The translations under genes were made by a program, and so were the position numbers. The notes under the pieces were generated by a model. The model was given only the letters and a program-made list of their open reading frames with translations, was not told the origin of the DNA and ran no database searches. 6,570 nt of DNA from Tangfeifania sp. (GTDB lineage: Bacteria > Bacteroidota > Bacteroidia > Bacteroidales > Prolixibacteraceae), in the NCBI GenBank assembly GCA_018400515.1, contig JAGYMR010000158.1, forward strand, positions 1 to 6,570. Direction: 5' to 3'. This document shows, in pieces, positions 1-6,475 of this stretch (position 1 is its first letter; each line of letters starts with the position of its first letter).

Positions 1-1389
1 CTGGTGCAGAAGAATCTCTTTCCGGTCATTATTGATCTCCAGCGATGTGGTGAGGAAACCGGTGGGCAAAATAGACCGTACGGCAGCTCCCTGCCGGTCT
101 TCCGAGTGGTTCATAATAACATAGGGATTTGAGGGGCCTTCAGGACCAAACACTTTGTTGGAAGCAACGCAATGGGCATAGATGATCTGGCGGTTGGATG
201 TATCAATCACCGGATCGGAAATATAACCCGGACGCCCCCCGGTCAGTATGGAAAAAGCCACCATGGTGGCCGTGGAGCGGATATCACATTCACAGGCGCC
301 AATAAAACCTTCATTGTTTAACTGATGGAACCCAAGACAGGGATAAGCGTGAATGTGATTGCCATAAAAACCGCCCAGGCAGTTCACCGTAATGGCATTG
401 GCATCGTGCCGTTCAAGGACCGATTTCATCCCCAGATACATCGCTGCTGAATTCTCCAGCTCTTCAAAGGAAACATCCACCACCCCGAAAGAGTGATCCC
501 GCCATTTTCGGGCAACGGCATTTGCCTTCGCCTTATCTGCATTTTTCCAGGCTTCATTGATCTCTGAAAAAGCAACATACTCCATGGGAATATTCATGAC
601 CGGGGCAGCAGGTCCGGCATCCTGACTTTTTACTGCCAGAATTTTTGAATTTTTCATCCGCCGCAGGGTTTCATCCACCGGCAGGGTCTCCAGATGATCG
701 GACCGCAGGGATAAATCGCCCGGAGCAGGCGTCAGCTCCATACGGGCCTGGCGGGTGGCAGCGGCAAATTCCTCCACCGTTCCGCCACTGCCCACAATAT
801 CAAAACATTTGACCGCGGCGAATAAATCCCCCATCCGGGAGGAAGCAACATACCCCACATTGGGTTGCTCCCGGCTCAGAAAATCGGAAGTGTAAACCAA
901 AAATCCGCCACTTCCTCCATATTTAAAATCGACATAAAGTACCGGTTTCTGAGATTTTGCAATTGTCTGAACCACCCGGTTCCAGCAATTCATCTGATAA
1001 ACAATGTACCCGTCGATATTTTTCCCGGCATCCCCGGCAAGAATCTTCTTCGCCTCCTCTTCACCGGTGGCAAGGGAGGAAAAAAATTCATAGGAGGGGA
1101 ACTGCTTCTGCAATGCCTGATTCACATTTTGAATCACAGGTTCGAAATTAAACCCCACGTTGGGCCAGTCGGGGCGGTCCTGAACCAGGGTATGCAAGGA
1201 ATAAATCACCCGGATCCGCATTTTTTGGCTGGTGGATAATCCTTTGTTTCCCAGAGCTGTCACAGGCGAAACAGCCATGAATGCCCCGCAGGCTGCGCAT
1301 GTGGTAATAAATCTCCGGCGATTGAATCGGCCGTGATCTTTTTTACTTTTCTCACTTTTCGGTTGGGTCGACTTGGTTGAATGGTTCAT
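1..1389 (-). CDS. Tat-exported protein with L-fucose/L-arabinose isomerase-like fold (C-terminus outside window)
   Basis: An open frame of 463 codons reads leftward from the ATG at 1387-1389 and leaves the window without a stop, so the C-terminus is missing. Residues 1-45 look like a twin-arginine signal: a long basic n-region, R24-R25-R26-F27-I28, a short hydrophobic stretch (about 31-45) and a possible cleavage after V-T-A45. The mature part resembles the L-fucose/L-arabinose isomerase-like family (COG2407 type). It has an N-terminal alpha/beta region with IDGYIVYQMNCWNR (125-138), then a C-terminal domain with GACECD (364-369), D392, AHC (405-407) and NH428. In FucI, as I recall, a Glu and an Asp about 24 residues apart bind the metal; E367 and D392 are 25 apart and could be their equivalents. 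Family members usually work on sugars in the cytoplasm, so the export signal is odd. It could be a periplasmic isomerase, or a protein that kept only the fold for sugar binding. It lies 82 bases behind the barrel gene in the same direction. The fold is fairly secure; the substrate is unknown. Confidence 0.8.
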   Translation of the reverse strand, partial: MNHSTKSTQPKSEKSKKDHGRFNRRRFITTCAACGAFMAVSPVTALGNKGLSTSQKMRIRVIYSLHTLVQDRPDWPNVGFNFEPVIQNVNQALQKQFPSYEFFSSLATGEEEAKKILAGDAGKNIDGYIVYQMNCWNRVVQTIAKSQKPVLYVDFKYGGSGGFLVYTSDFLSREQPNVGYVASSRMGDLFAAVKCFDIVGSGGTVEEFAAATRQARMELTPAPGDLSLRSDHLETLPVDETLRRMKNSKILAVKSQDAGPAAPVMNIPMEYVAFSEINEAWKNADKAKANAVARKWRDHSFGVVDVSFEELENSAAMYLGMKSVLERHDANAITVNCLGGFYGNHIHAYPCLGFHQLNNEGFIGACECDIRSTATMVAFSILTGGRPGYISDPVIDTSNRQIIYAHCVASNKVFGPEGPSNPYVIMNHSEDRQGAAVRSILPTGFLTTSLEINNDRKEILLHQ

Positions 1390-1471
1390 GATTTTTGTAT
1401 TTAAGTGAAATGGACTTCTATAAACAAAATGGCTCAGAAAGAACGGTTATTACAAGTACGACCAGATAGCA

Positions 1472-2377
1472 TTACCTCCTTTTAGAAAAAGGATTCGAAC
1501 GTTTGCGTTTCCAGAACAACCTTTTGGAGGAGCGCCGGCTGCGGGTATAATTCCCTTTATTCAGCCTGCGGTCGGGAATGGCTGAGAAAATCACCCCCAG
1601 ACTCACCTGTCCTGTGAGGGACCAGCTCTGTGCCCGTTGCAGCGCTTCGGTGCTTTCGCTAACGGTATAATCAAAATTGGGAACCCCGTTCACAATATCG
1701 GAATGGATCATCGAAACATTGCCTTCCAGGTAAATATCCCATTTGTCCGTTATTCTGACAGTAAGGCCTGCCCCTGCCCCCCCGTTAAAAACAGCCTCCT
1801 TGGGCTCTTCGTTGCTTTTGGTCCCCTGCGAATACAGGACACCGACGCCGGAAGCCACCTGATCCTGAGGATCATCAAAAGTAAAATCCGTCCCGATAAA
1901 AGCAACCCCTCCAAAGGCCCTGAAAAAAAGGTTCAGGTTTTCATCCACGGGAAGGAAATAAAACCGGGCTGACCCCAAAATGTTCAGCAAAGTGGTATTA
2001 TAGACCAATGCCTCATCGGGATAAATGCTGTAACCGGCAGCCCCATGCTCCAGCAACGGATTGTAACGGGTCAGGAAAAAATTATACAGCGGAGCTGTTT
2101 CGGTATATCCCGACAGCCTCGAATAATCAAATTCAACCCCCAGTTCAAAATCGGTGGTGATGGGTGCCATGATCTCCGCTTCAGCCCCTGTTTTATAAAC
2201 ATTGGAAAAATCGCGGCTTCCCGGATGGGCATTCACTGCATCGGGATGACTTACCTCCTCCGCAGTTTCCCCCAGAAAAAAACCGCTGTTCCCGCACAAC
2301 CGGTACCGGAAAATCTGACCGGAAACATGTTCCGAAAAAAACAAAAAAAGAATCAACAGGAATGGGAAATTTCTCAT
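1472..2377 (-). CDS. outer-membrane beta-barrel protein with a basic C-terminal tail
   Basis: I chose the internal ATG at 2375-2377 (301 residues) over the upstream ATG at 2461, which would give 329. The shorter start puts a standard Sec signal peptide at the N-terminus: MRN, a hydrophobic core of residues 4-14, and probable cleavage after V-S-G20, before QIFRY. The extra 28 residues would bury that signal. The rest alternates polar and hydrophobic residues in strand-like blocks (for example 76-85, 133-142, 147-161, 199-209, 213-222 and 251-264), with Asp/Asn/Gly-rich turns between them. This is the pattern of a small Bacteroidota outer-membrane barrel of the OmpA-like/porin-like 'outer membrane protein beta-barrel' type. 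The last likely strand ends near F264. After it come about 32 residues (270-301) with 15 Arg/Lys and no acidic residue, which is unusual because barrels normally end on an aromatic residue at the last strand. Function is unknown; a passive channel or structural role is possible. It lies 180 bases after the U32 gene and 82 bases before the isomerase-like gene. Confidence 0.72.
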   Translation of the reverse strand: MRNFPFLLILFLFFSEHVSGQIFRYRLCGNSGFFLGETAEEVSHPDAVNAHPGSRDFSNVYKTGAEAEIMAPITTDFELGVEFDYSRLSGYTETAPLYNFFLTRYNPLLEHGAAGYSIYPDEALVYNTTLLNILGSARFYFLPVDENLNLFFRAFGGVAFIGTDFTFDDPQDQVASGVGVLYSQGTKSNEEPKEAVFNGGAGAGLTVRITDKWDIYLEGNVSMIHSDIVNGVPNFDYTVSESTEALQRAQSWSLTGQVSLGVIFSAIPDRRLNKGNYTRSRRSSKRLFWKRKRSNPFSKRR

Positions 2378-2533
2378 TGGTAAAGTTAATTTATTGGCAG
2401 CGCTCACCCGGATTTGGAATCCGGTCCGCCACACCCGTTTAATCATGTTAATATCGGACAAAGATTGAACAGGTCCAAGGACTGTTGGATAAAATTTTTG
2501 CCAAATGCAATATAACGCATTCTGACCTGAAAT

Positions 2534-2547
2534 CCGAAATTTTTCGG
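2534..2547 (-). terminator. small hairpin just after the U32 gene, weak terminator candidate
   Basis: An inverted repeat (CCGAA, a 4-base loop, TTCGG) starts 10 bases beyond the stop codon of the leftward U32 gene. On the transcribed strand it is followed only by ATTTC, not a proper U-run. It could contribute to termination or to 3'-end stability, but the evidence is thin. Confidence 0.25.
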
Positions 2548-2557
2548 TGAATTCTGA

Positions 2558-3817
2558 TTAACGCCGTTGCTTTACCTCTTTGGGACTGATCATCTTGTAC
2601 AATTTGTCGGATCTCCGGATTTTGGTCCCGACAGGAACAGAGATCCGCTGTCCTTTCAATCCCTCTTCCACGGGCTGAAGCTCGAACCGGATCTCCTCCA
2701 CCCGGGTTTGCACCACGCCGGTGGTAGGTCCAATAATAATAACCTCATCGCCCCTTTTCAGATTATTCGTTTCGAGTTTAAACTCCGCTACCCCGATATT
2801 GGTAAAATAGTTGGTGCACTTTCCCAGGTACAGTTTCCGTTGGGTAGCCTGCGATCCGTAATTGGAACTCCACTCGCCAAGGCGCTGCCCCAGGTAGTAT
2901 CCGTCCCAGAAGCCCCGGTTGAAAACCGAGGCAAGCCGCCGGTCCCAGTCCATGATTCTGGCTTTGCTAAAAGTGCCCTGTTCCCAGGCTTCCACAGCCT
3001 CATGATAACATTGGGTGGTGGTCTTAACATACTCGGGCGAACGGGCCCGCCCCTCAATTTTCAGCACCGACACCCCGGAATCAAGAATTTTATTCAAAAA
3101 ATGAATGGTTTTCAAATCCTTTGGGGACATAATGTACTCGTTGTCAATTTCCAGATCAGCACCCGTTTCCTTGTCGGTAACCGTATAGGCCCGGCGGCAG
3201 GTTTGCAGGCAGGCGCCGCGGTTGGCGGAGGAGTTCATTTGATGGAGGCTGAGATAACATTTGCCGCTGATCGCCATGCATAACGCACCATGAATAAACA
3301 ACTCCAGCCGGACCAACCGGCCGGATGGCCCCCTGATCTGCTGCTTTTTGATCTGTTCACTGATCTCCGTAATGCGCCCCAGGTTCATCTCCCGGGCAAG
3401 CACCATAACATCGGCAAATTGGGCGTAAAACTTCACCGCCTCGGTATTGGTAATGTTTACCTGTGTGGATATGTGTACCTCCAGCCCGATGGAACGGGCA
3501 TATTGAATCACCGAAATGTCAGCGGCAATGATAGCTGAAATACCAGCCGCCTTCGCGACATCAAGCGTTTCCCGCATCTTGGACAGTTCGCCGTCAAAAA
3601 CCTCCACATTCAGTGCAAGATAGGTTTGAACCCCGTGCGAAGAGGCAATTGCCGCAATCTTTTTCAAATCACCCAGACTGAAATTATGAGCCGAACGCGA
3701 CCGCATATTCAGTTGCCCGGTTCCGAAATATACCGAACCGGCGCCGCCCTGAATGGCGGCCATCAACGATTCATAGGAGCCCACGGGAGCCATGATCTCT
3801 ATTTTGCCTCGATCCAT
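2558..3817 (-). CDS. U32-family protein (peptidase U32-like; probable TrhP/YegQ-type RNA hydroxylation enzyme)
   Basis: The 419-residue protein has the full U32 layout. Residues 5-165 form a TIM-barrel-like N-terminal part beginning IEIMAPVGSYESLMAAIQGG. The family signature follows at 172-190 (E172, F174, HGALC, GKC, LS). A conserved segment, LKIEGRARSPEYV, lies at 252-264, and the C-terminal beta domain (about 327-405, beginning KLYLGKCTNY and containing GDEV and IGP) is of the PF16325 type. C180-x6-C187 followed by C203 and C207 resembles the cysteine clusters that bind iron-sulfur centres in related U32 proteins such as UbiU. The name 'peptidase' is historical: characterised bacterial relatives (TrhP, RlhA, UbiU/V) take part in hydroxylation of tRNA, rRNA or ubiquinone precursors. 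The length and the single C-terminal domain fit TrhP (YegQ), which makes 5-hydroxyuridine in tRNA using prephenate, better than the much longer RlhA. This sub-assignment is inference. A Bacteroidota-type -7 element lies about 20 bases upstream of the ATG. Confidence 0.9.
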   Translation of the reverse strand: MDRGKIEIMAPVGSYESLMAAIQGGAGSVYFGTGQLNMRSRSAHNFSLGDLKKIAAIASSHGVQTYLALNVEVFDGELSKMRETLDVAKAAGISAIIAADISVIQYARSIGLEVHISTQVNITNTEAVKFYAQFADVMVLAREMNLGRITEISEQIKKQQIRGPSGRLVRLELFIHGALCMAISGKCYLSLHQMNSSANRGACLQTCRRAYTVTDKETGADLEIDNEYIMSPKDLKTIHFLNKILDSGVSVLKIEGRARSPEYVKTTTQCYHEAVEAWEQGTFSKARIMDWDRRLASVFNRGFWDGYYLGQRLGEWSSNYGSQATQRKLYLGKCTNYFTNIGVAEFKLETNNLKRGDEVIIIGPTTGVVQTRVEEIRFELQPVEEGLKGQRISVPVGTKIRRSDKLYKMISPKEVKQRR

Positions 3818-3837
3818 GTATTCATTCTTTCAGGGAA

Positions 3838-3845
3838 CAAAGGTA
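3838..3845 (-). promoter_or_regulatory. candidate promoter -7 element (TACCTTTG) for the U32 gene
   Basis: Read leftward, the site is TACCTTTG, an exact match to the Bacteroidota -7 consensus TAnnTTTG. It lies 20 bases upstream of the U32 start codon, so the leader would be only about 14 bases. I see no TTG/TTTG -33 element at the usual distance; the upstream sequence is A-rich. Position and exact match make it plausible; the missing -33 box lowers confidence. Confidence 0.45.
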
Positions 3846-4016
3846 AGATATTTTGTCTTTTTAGGATGTCTGTTTACCGGACCCGTGCCTCAAAGCCCCC
3901 CGCAACAGGGTCCCTGAGGAAAAACAGGATAAAAAGCCGTTCCCCATGTGATCCCAAACGGCCAAAAGCTGTTTGAAAATATCCGGAAGGCACGACCTCT
4001 TTCAAAATTTTTTCTA

Positions 4017-4024
4017 TATGTTTG
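4017..4024 (+). promoter_or_regulatory. candidate -7 element (TATGTTTG), upstream choice for the kinase-permease operon
   Basis: This is an exact match to TAnnTTTG on the plus strand, with the palindrome at 4029-4040 only four bases downstream, so the palindrome would cover the transcription start. The leader to the kinase ATG would be about 270 bases. No clear -33 TTTG is present at the usual spacing; the upstream bases are T-rich. Confidence 0.35.
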
Positions 4025-4028
4025 TGAT

Positions 4029-4040
4029 ATGTTTAAACAT
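4029..4040. promoter_or_regulatory. perfect 12-base palindrome ATGTTTAAACAT, operator candidate
   Basis: ATGTTTAAACAT is its own reverse complement. The nearby TTTGT (4021-4025) and ACAAA (4045-4049) also mirror each other with an offset of one base, giving an extended imperfect dyad at about 4021-4049. It overlaps a second short dyad, ATTTG-AA-CAAAT, at 4039-4050. Dyads placed at a promoter in front of sugar-uptake genes are often regulator sites, but no regulator gene is visible here, and AT-rich DNA yields such palindromes by chance. Confidence 0.35.
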
Positions 4041-4137
4041 TTGAACAAATCGACCTTAAAAATCGGACCAGATGAAATGGACCCGGCATTTCCCTTAAAA
4101 GCAGCTATGGGCCAAAAAAATCATTGAAGAATAAAAA

Positions 4138-4145
4138 TAGGTTTG
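4138..4145 (+). promoter_or_regulatory. candidate -7 element (TAGGTTTG), downstream choice for the kinase-permease operon
   Basis: A second exact TAnnTTTG match on the plus strand would give a leader of about 150 bases before the kinase. The only TTG upstream (4124-4126) is too close to serve as a -33 element. It is an alternative to the site at 4017. Confidence 0.3.
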
Positions 4146-4162
4146 AAACAGGCATGAAAAAT

Positions 4163-4183
4163 TGATCCATGGAACCAGGATCA
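4163..4183. repeat. short inverted repeat TGATCC/GGATCA
   Basis: Two 6-base arms are separated by 9 bases, inside the region that would be the kinase leader. It could fold as a small hairpin or serve as a binding site. Its length is within chance expectation. Confidence 0.2.
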
Positions 4184-4298
4184 TTATCCATACAAATTCA
4201 ATGCATTAACGCCGAAAATTATTAACATTACCAACGGAAACGAGCAGGCAGGAACAGACCTCAAGTCCGTTCATGGCTGCAAACAAAAACCATAACCC

Positions 4299-5231
4299 AT
4301 GAAACAATTCGCCATCGGTGCTGACATCGGCGGGAGCCACATCACCTGCCAGCGAATGGATATGCAAAAGAACCGGCCGGTTGAGGGATCGGAAGTCAGG
4401 ATTCCGGTTGACAGTCAAGCTCCGGAAGATGAAATTCTGGAAAAATGGTCGGAATCCCTGAAAAAAGCCGCCGGACCCGCAGGGTTTGGATCCATGGGCG
4501 GCATTGGCTTTGCCATGCCCGGACCATTCGATTACCGGAAGGGCATTGCCCTGTTCAGGGATGTCCATAAATTCGATCATCTATATGGCATCAACATCCG
4601 GGAAGCGCTCCGGAAAAAGCTCGGCCTTCCGGACCAATTTCCCATCCGTTTTTTTAACGATGCCTCCTGTTTTGCCATTGGTGAAGCCTGGCTGGGCGAA
4701 GCGTCACGCTATGAGAGGATCATCGCCCTGACCCTGGGGACGGGATTCGGAACCACCTTCATCAAAAAAGGATTTCCGGTAGCCGGCATCGACGGGATTC
4801 CGGAAGACGGTTTTCTTTACAGGGAGCCTTTTCAGGAAAGTGTTGCCGACGACTATTTTTCCACCCGCTGGTTTATTAAACAATACCGGGAAAAAACGGG
4901 AAAGCAGATCTCGGGGGTGAAAGAGCTGGTCGAAAACCGGAATACCGATCCTGTGGCCGGGGAGCTATTTCAAAATTTCGGCGCCAATCTGGGCACCTTC
5001 CTTGCCCCGTGGATTGCCCGTTTTAAGGCGGAGTGCATTGTAATGGGCGGCAATATTTCAAAAAGCCATTTTTTATTTCAAAATGAAATGAAGAAATTCA
5101 TGGGGAAAAACGGGGAAAATATTAAAATTTACCCCTCCGGCCTGGATGAGACAGCCGCCCTCTTTGGAAGCGCCAAATTATGCGAAAACGAATTTTATAA
5201 CCATCTGACAAAAACCAATATCTTAAAATAA
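4299..5231 (+). CDS. ROK-family sugar kinase, zinc-motif-less type
   Basis: The 310-residue protein is the usual length for a ROK kinase. Phosphate loop 1 is GADIGGSH (7-14), against the more common DIGGTK/T. The catalytic Asp is D121 in FFND (118-121). Phosphate loop 2 is LTLGTGFGTT (144-153). The adenosine-side segments are VMGGNIS (248-254) and DETAALFGSA (283-292). The HxC...CxCGxxGCxE zinc motif of canonical ROK proteins is absent: residues 170-192, where it should lie, contain no cysteine and read as Asp/Phe/Tyr-rich sequence. As I recall, other Bacteroidota ROK proteins share this zinc-free form. The likely reaction is ATP-dependent phosphorylation of a hexose or N-acetylhexosamine in the cytoplasm; the substrate (glucose, fructose, ManNAc or other) cannot be read from the sequence. 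The gene ends six bases before the permease, so transporter and kinase should be co-transcribed and share a sugar. There is no Shine-Dalgarno sequence; the start is set by MKQFAIGADIGG aligning with the family N-terminus. Confidence 0.9.
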   Translation: MKQFAIGADIGGSHITCQRMDMQKNRPVEGSEVRIPVDSQAPEDEILEKWSESLKKAAGPAGFGSMGGIGFAMPGPFDYRKGIALFRDVHKFDHLYGINIREALRKKLGLPDQFPIRFFNDASCFAIGEAWLGEASRYERIIALTLGTGFGTTFIKKGFPVAGIDGIPEDGFLYREPFQESVADDYFSTRWFIKQYREKTGKQISGVKELVENRNTDPVAGELFQNFGANLGTFLAPWIARFKAECIVMGGNISKSHFLFQNEMKKFMGKNGENIKIYPSGLDETAALFGSAKLCENEFYNHLTKTNILK

Positions 5232-5237
5232 CCTGAA

Positions 5238-6392
5238 ATGAAGACAAAAAAAATTTCCCTTGCATTTGTAATCCCTGTTTTGCTCTCCTACTTTGTCATG
5301 AGCTTCTGCGACCTGGTGGGGGTCGGGGTCGATAATGCCAAAGCCGATTTTGAACTGAGCAACACCCTTGCCCAGTTGATCCCGCTGGCCGTTTTTGCAT
5401 GGTTCTTTCTTTTATCGGTACCGACCGGCATCCTTCAGGAAAGGATCGGCAAACGCAACATGCTCAATATCGGAATGTTGCTTACGGCGCTGGGACTACT
5501 GCTCCCCTTTTTGTTCTACTCTTTTCCATTGCTTCTTGCAGGATTTGCCCTCTTAGGGATCGGGAACACCATCATTCAGGTCTCCTCCAATCCGCTGCTG
5601 ATTGACGTGGTGCCCCCGGGACGCGCATCCAGTTTCCTGAGCCTCTCGCAGTTCGTAAAATCGATCGGCTCCATGATTGCCCCTTACCTGGCCACCTTTT
5701 TTGCGGTACGGTTCGGCGACTGGAAGATCATCCTCCTGGTTTTCGGAATCGTATCCATTCTGTCCGTTCTTTGGCTGCACTTTACCAGGATCACAGAAAC
5801 CCCGGCCAGGGAGGAAAAAGCAACTCTGGGCTCCTGCCTGAAACTCCTGGGGAACGGATACATTGCGCTAATGGTTTTAGGCATCTTCTTTGCCGTTGGC
5901 GTTGATGTGGGTGTAAACGCCACTTCCGGTCAATTTCTGATCGAACGGATGAACATGGAGCTGGAACCGGCCATGGAAGGCCGAAGCCTCTATTTTTTCG
6001 GCAAAATGCTGGGAACATTCCTGGGGGCTCTTCTGCTTACACGCCTGAATGCCAAAAAATTCCTGCTGGGCTCATCGCTGGCAACGCTGCTTACCGTGGT
6101 CATTTTTATCATTTCCCCAACCCCGTTTTTCGCGCTGGTACTGTTATTCTTTATCGGAATGGCCGCTTCCAACATCTTCCCGCTGATCATCTCGATCACC
6201 GTCAAAGAATACCAGCAGCGTGCCAATGAGATCTCCGGACTGATGATCATGGCCGTCTCCGGCGGGGCCGTTATTCCGCCCATTGTAGGACGAATTACCG
6301 ACCTGTCGAACATTACCGCCGGCATGTATGTCTTTATCTTTTGCTCGGTTTACCTCATTTTTGTATCGCTCTACTCCATGAAGCAAAAATAA
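5238..6392 (+). CDS. MFS sugar permease, FHS (fucose/glucose-galactose permease) type
   Basis: The 384-residue protein is almost wholly membrane segments, consistent with 12 helices in two halves joined by a charged central loop at about 183-202. A motif A-like turn (GILQERIGKRN, 64-74) follows the second helix. The sequence IIQVSSNPLL (112-121) corresponds to the ETAANP/QVAANP segment of FucP and GluP, with Gln114 where E. coli FucP has its important Glu, as in the glucose/galactose branch. D25 in the first helix may match the proton-coupling Asp of FucP. Near the C-terminus, SGLMIMAVSGGAVIPPIVGRI (333-353) matches the typical family segment. The predicted role is proton- or sodium-coupled uptake of a monosaccharide across the inner membrane. 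Placement directly behind a ROK kinase supports uptake followed by phosphorylation. The substrate is not determined. NanT-like or glucose permeases of Bacteroidota are possible alternatives. Confidence 0.9.
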   Translation: MKTKKISLAFVIPVLLSYFVMSFCDLVGVGVDNAKADFELSNTLAQLIPLAVFAWFFLLSVPTGILQERIGKRNMLNIGMLLTALGLLLPFLFYSFPLLLAGFALLGIGNTIIQVSSNPLLIDVVPPGRASSFLSLSQFVKSIGSMIAPYLATFFAVRFGDWKIILLVFGIVSILSVLWLHFTRITETPAREEKATLGSCLKLLGNGYIALMVLGIFFAVGVDVGVNATSGQFLIERMNMELEPAMEGRSLYFFGKMLGTFLGALLLTRLNAKKFLLGSSLATLLTVVIFIISPTPFFALVLLFFIGMAASNIFPLIISITVKEYQQRANEISGLMIMAVSGGAVIPPIVGRITDLSNITAGMYVFIFCSVYLIFVSLYSMKQK

Positions 6393-6426
6393 AATCAGCC
6401 GGCCACTAAAAAAAATAACATGCCAA

Positions 6427-6453
6427 CAGGAACGGATGCCCTGCCCGTTCCTG
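6427..6453. repeat. perfect 9-base inverted repeat between permease and lipoprotein genes
   Basis: CAGGAACGG and CCGTTCCTG are separated by 9 bases and would form a stable RNA hairpin. On the plus strand it is followed by CTCATTAG and then an AT-rich stretch (AAAATATTTT), not an immediate U-run, so it is a poor textbook terminator. On the minus strand a run of eight T lies about 10 bases beyond the stem. It may act as a partial terminator, or protect the 3' end of the kinase-permease mRNA so the lipoprotein is expressed at a different level. Confidence 0.45.
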
Positions 6454-6475
6454 CTCATTAGAAAATATTTTCAGG

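Larger units (their letters stand above)
3846..4298. other. divergent intergenic region without a recognisable gene
   Basis: This stretch separates the leftward U32 gene from the rightward ROK kinase. I see no convincing coding frame on either strand, no tRNA and no mobile-element ends. It becomes AT-rich after about 3995. It holds two exact TAnnTTTG matches on the plus strand, a 12-base palindrome, and short inverted repeats: CAGGG-T-CCCTG at 3906-3916, GCCGTT/AACGGC at 3936-3962 and TGATCC/GGATCA at 4163-4183. It is longer than a simple divergent promoter needs. It could contain a long leader, an operator region or a decayed gene. Confidence 0.6.

Noticed and set aside
865..1239. A rightward frame of 124 codons inside the isomerase-like gene.
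   Set aside because: It is antisense to a coherent Tat-signal/isomerase frame that is open for 463 codons, and its product shows no family features.
2378..2461. A 28-residue N-terminal extension of the barrel protein from an ATG at 2461.
   Set aside because: It would place a charged segment in front of an otherwise standard signal peptide; the internal ATG at 2377 gives a normal exported protein.
2567..3283. A long rightward frame of 238 codons opposite the U32 gene.
   Set aside because: It lies antisense to a clearly conserved protein, and its product has no recognisable domain; it is a by-product of the codon use on the other strand.
3936..3962. GCCGTT/AACGGC inverted repeat as a terminator.
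   Set aside because: It lies between divergent genes, so no transcript from this window needs to end there; the loop is 15 bases and no U-run follows.
4273..4302. A nine-codon frame (MAANKNHNP) whose stop overlaps the kinase ATG, like a translationally coupled leader peptide.
   Set aside because: It has no ribosome-binding sequence, no codon run typical of attenuation, and is short enough to arise by chance.
4206..4580. A leftward frame of 124 codons spanning the divergent gap and the kinase start.
   Set aside because: Most of it is antisense to the conserved ROK N-terminus, and its translation has no recognisable features.
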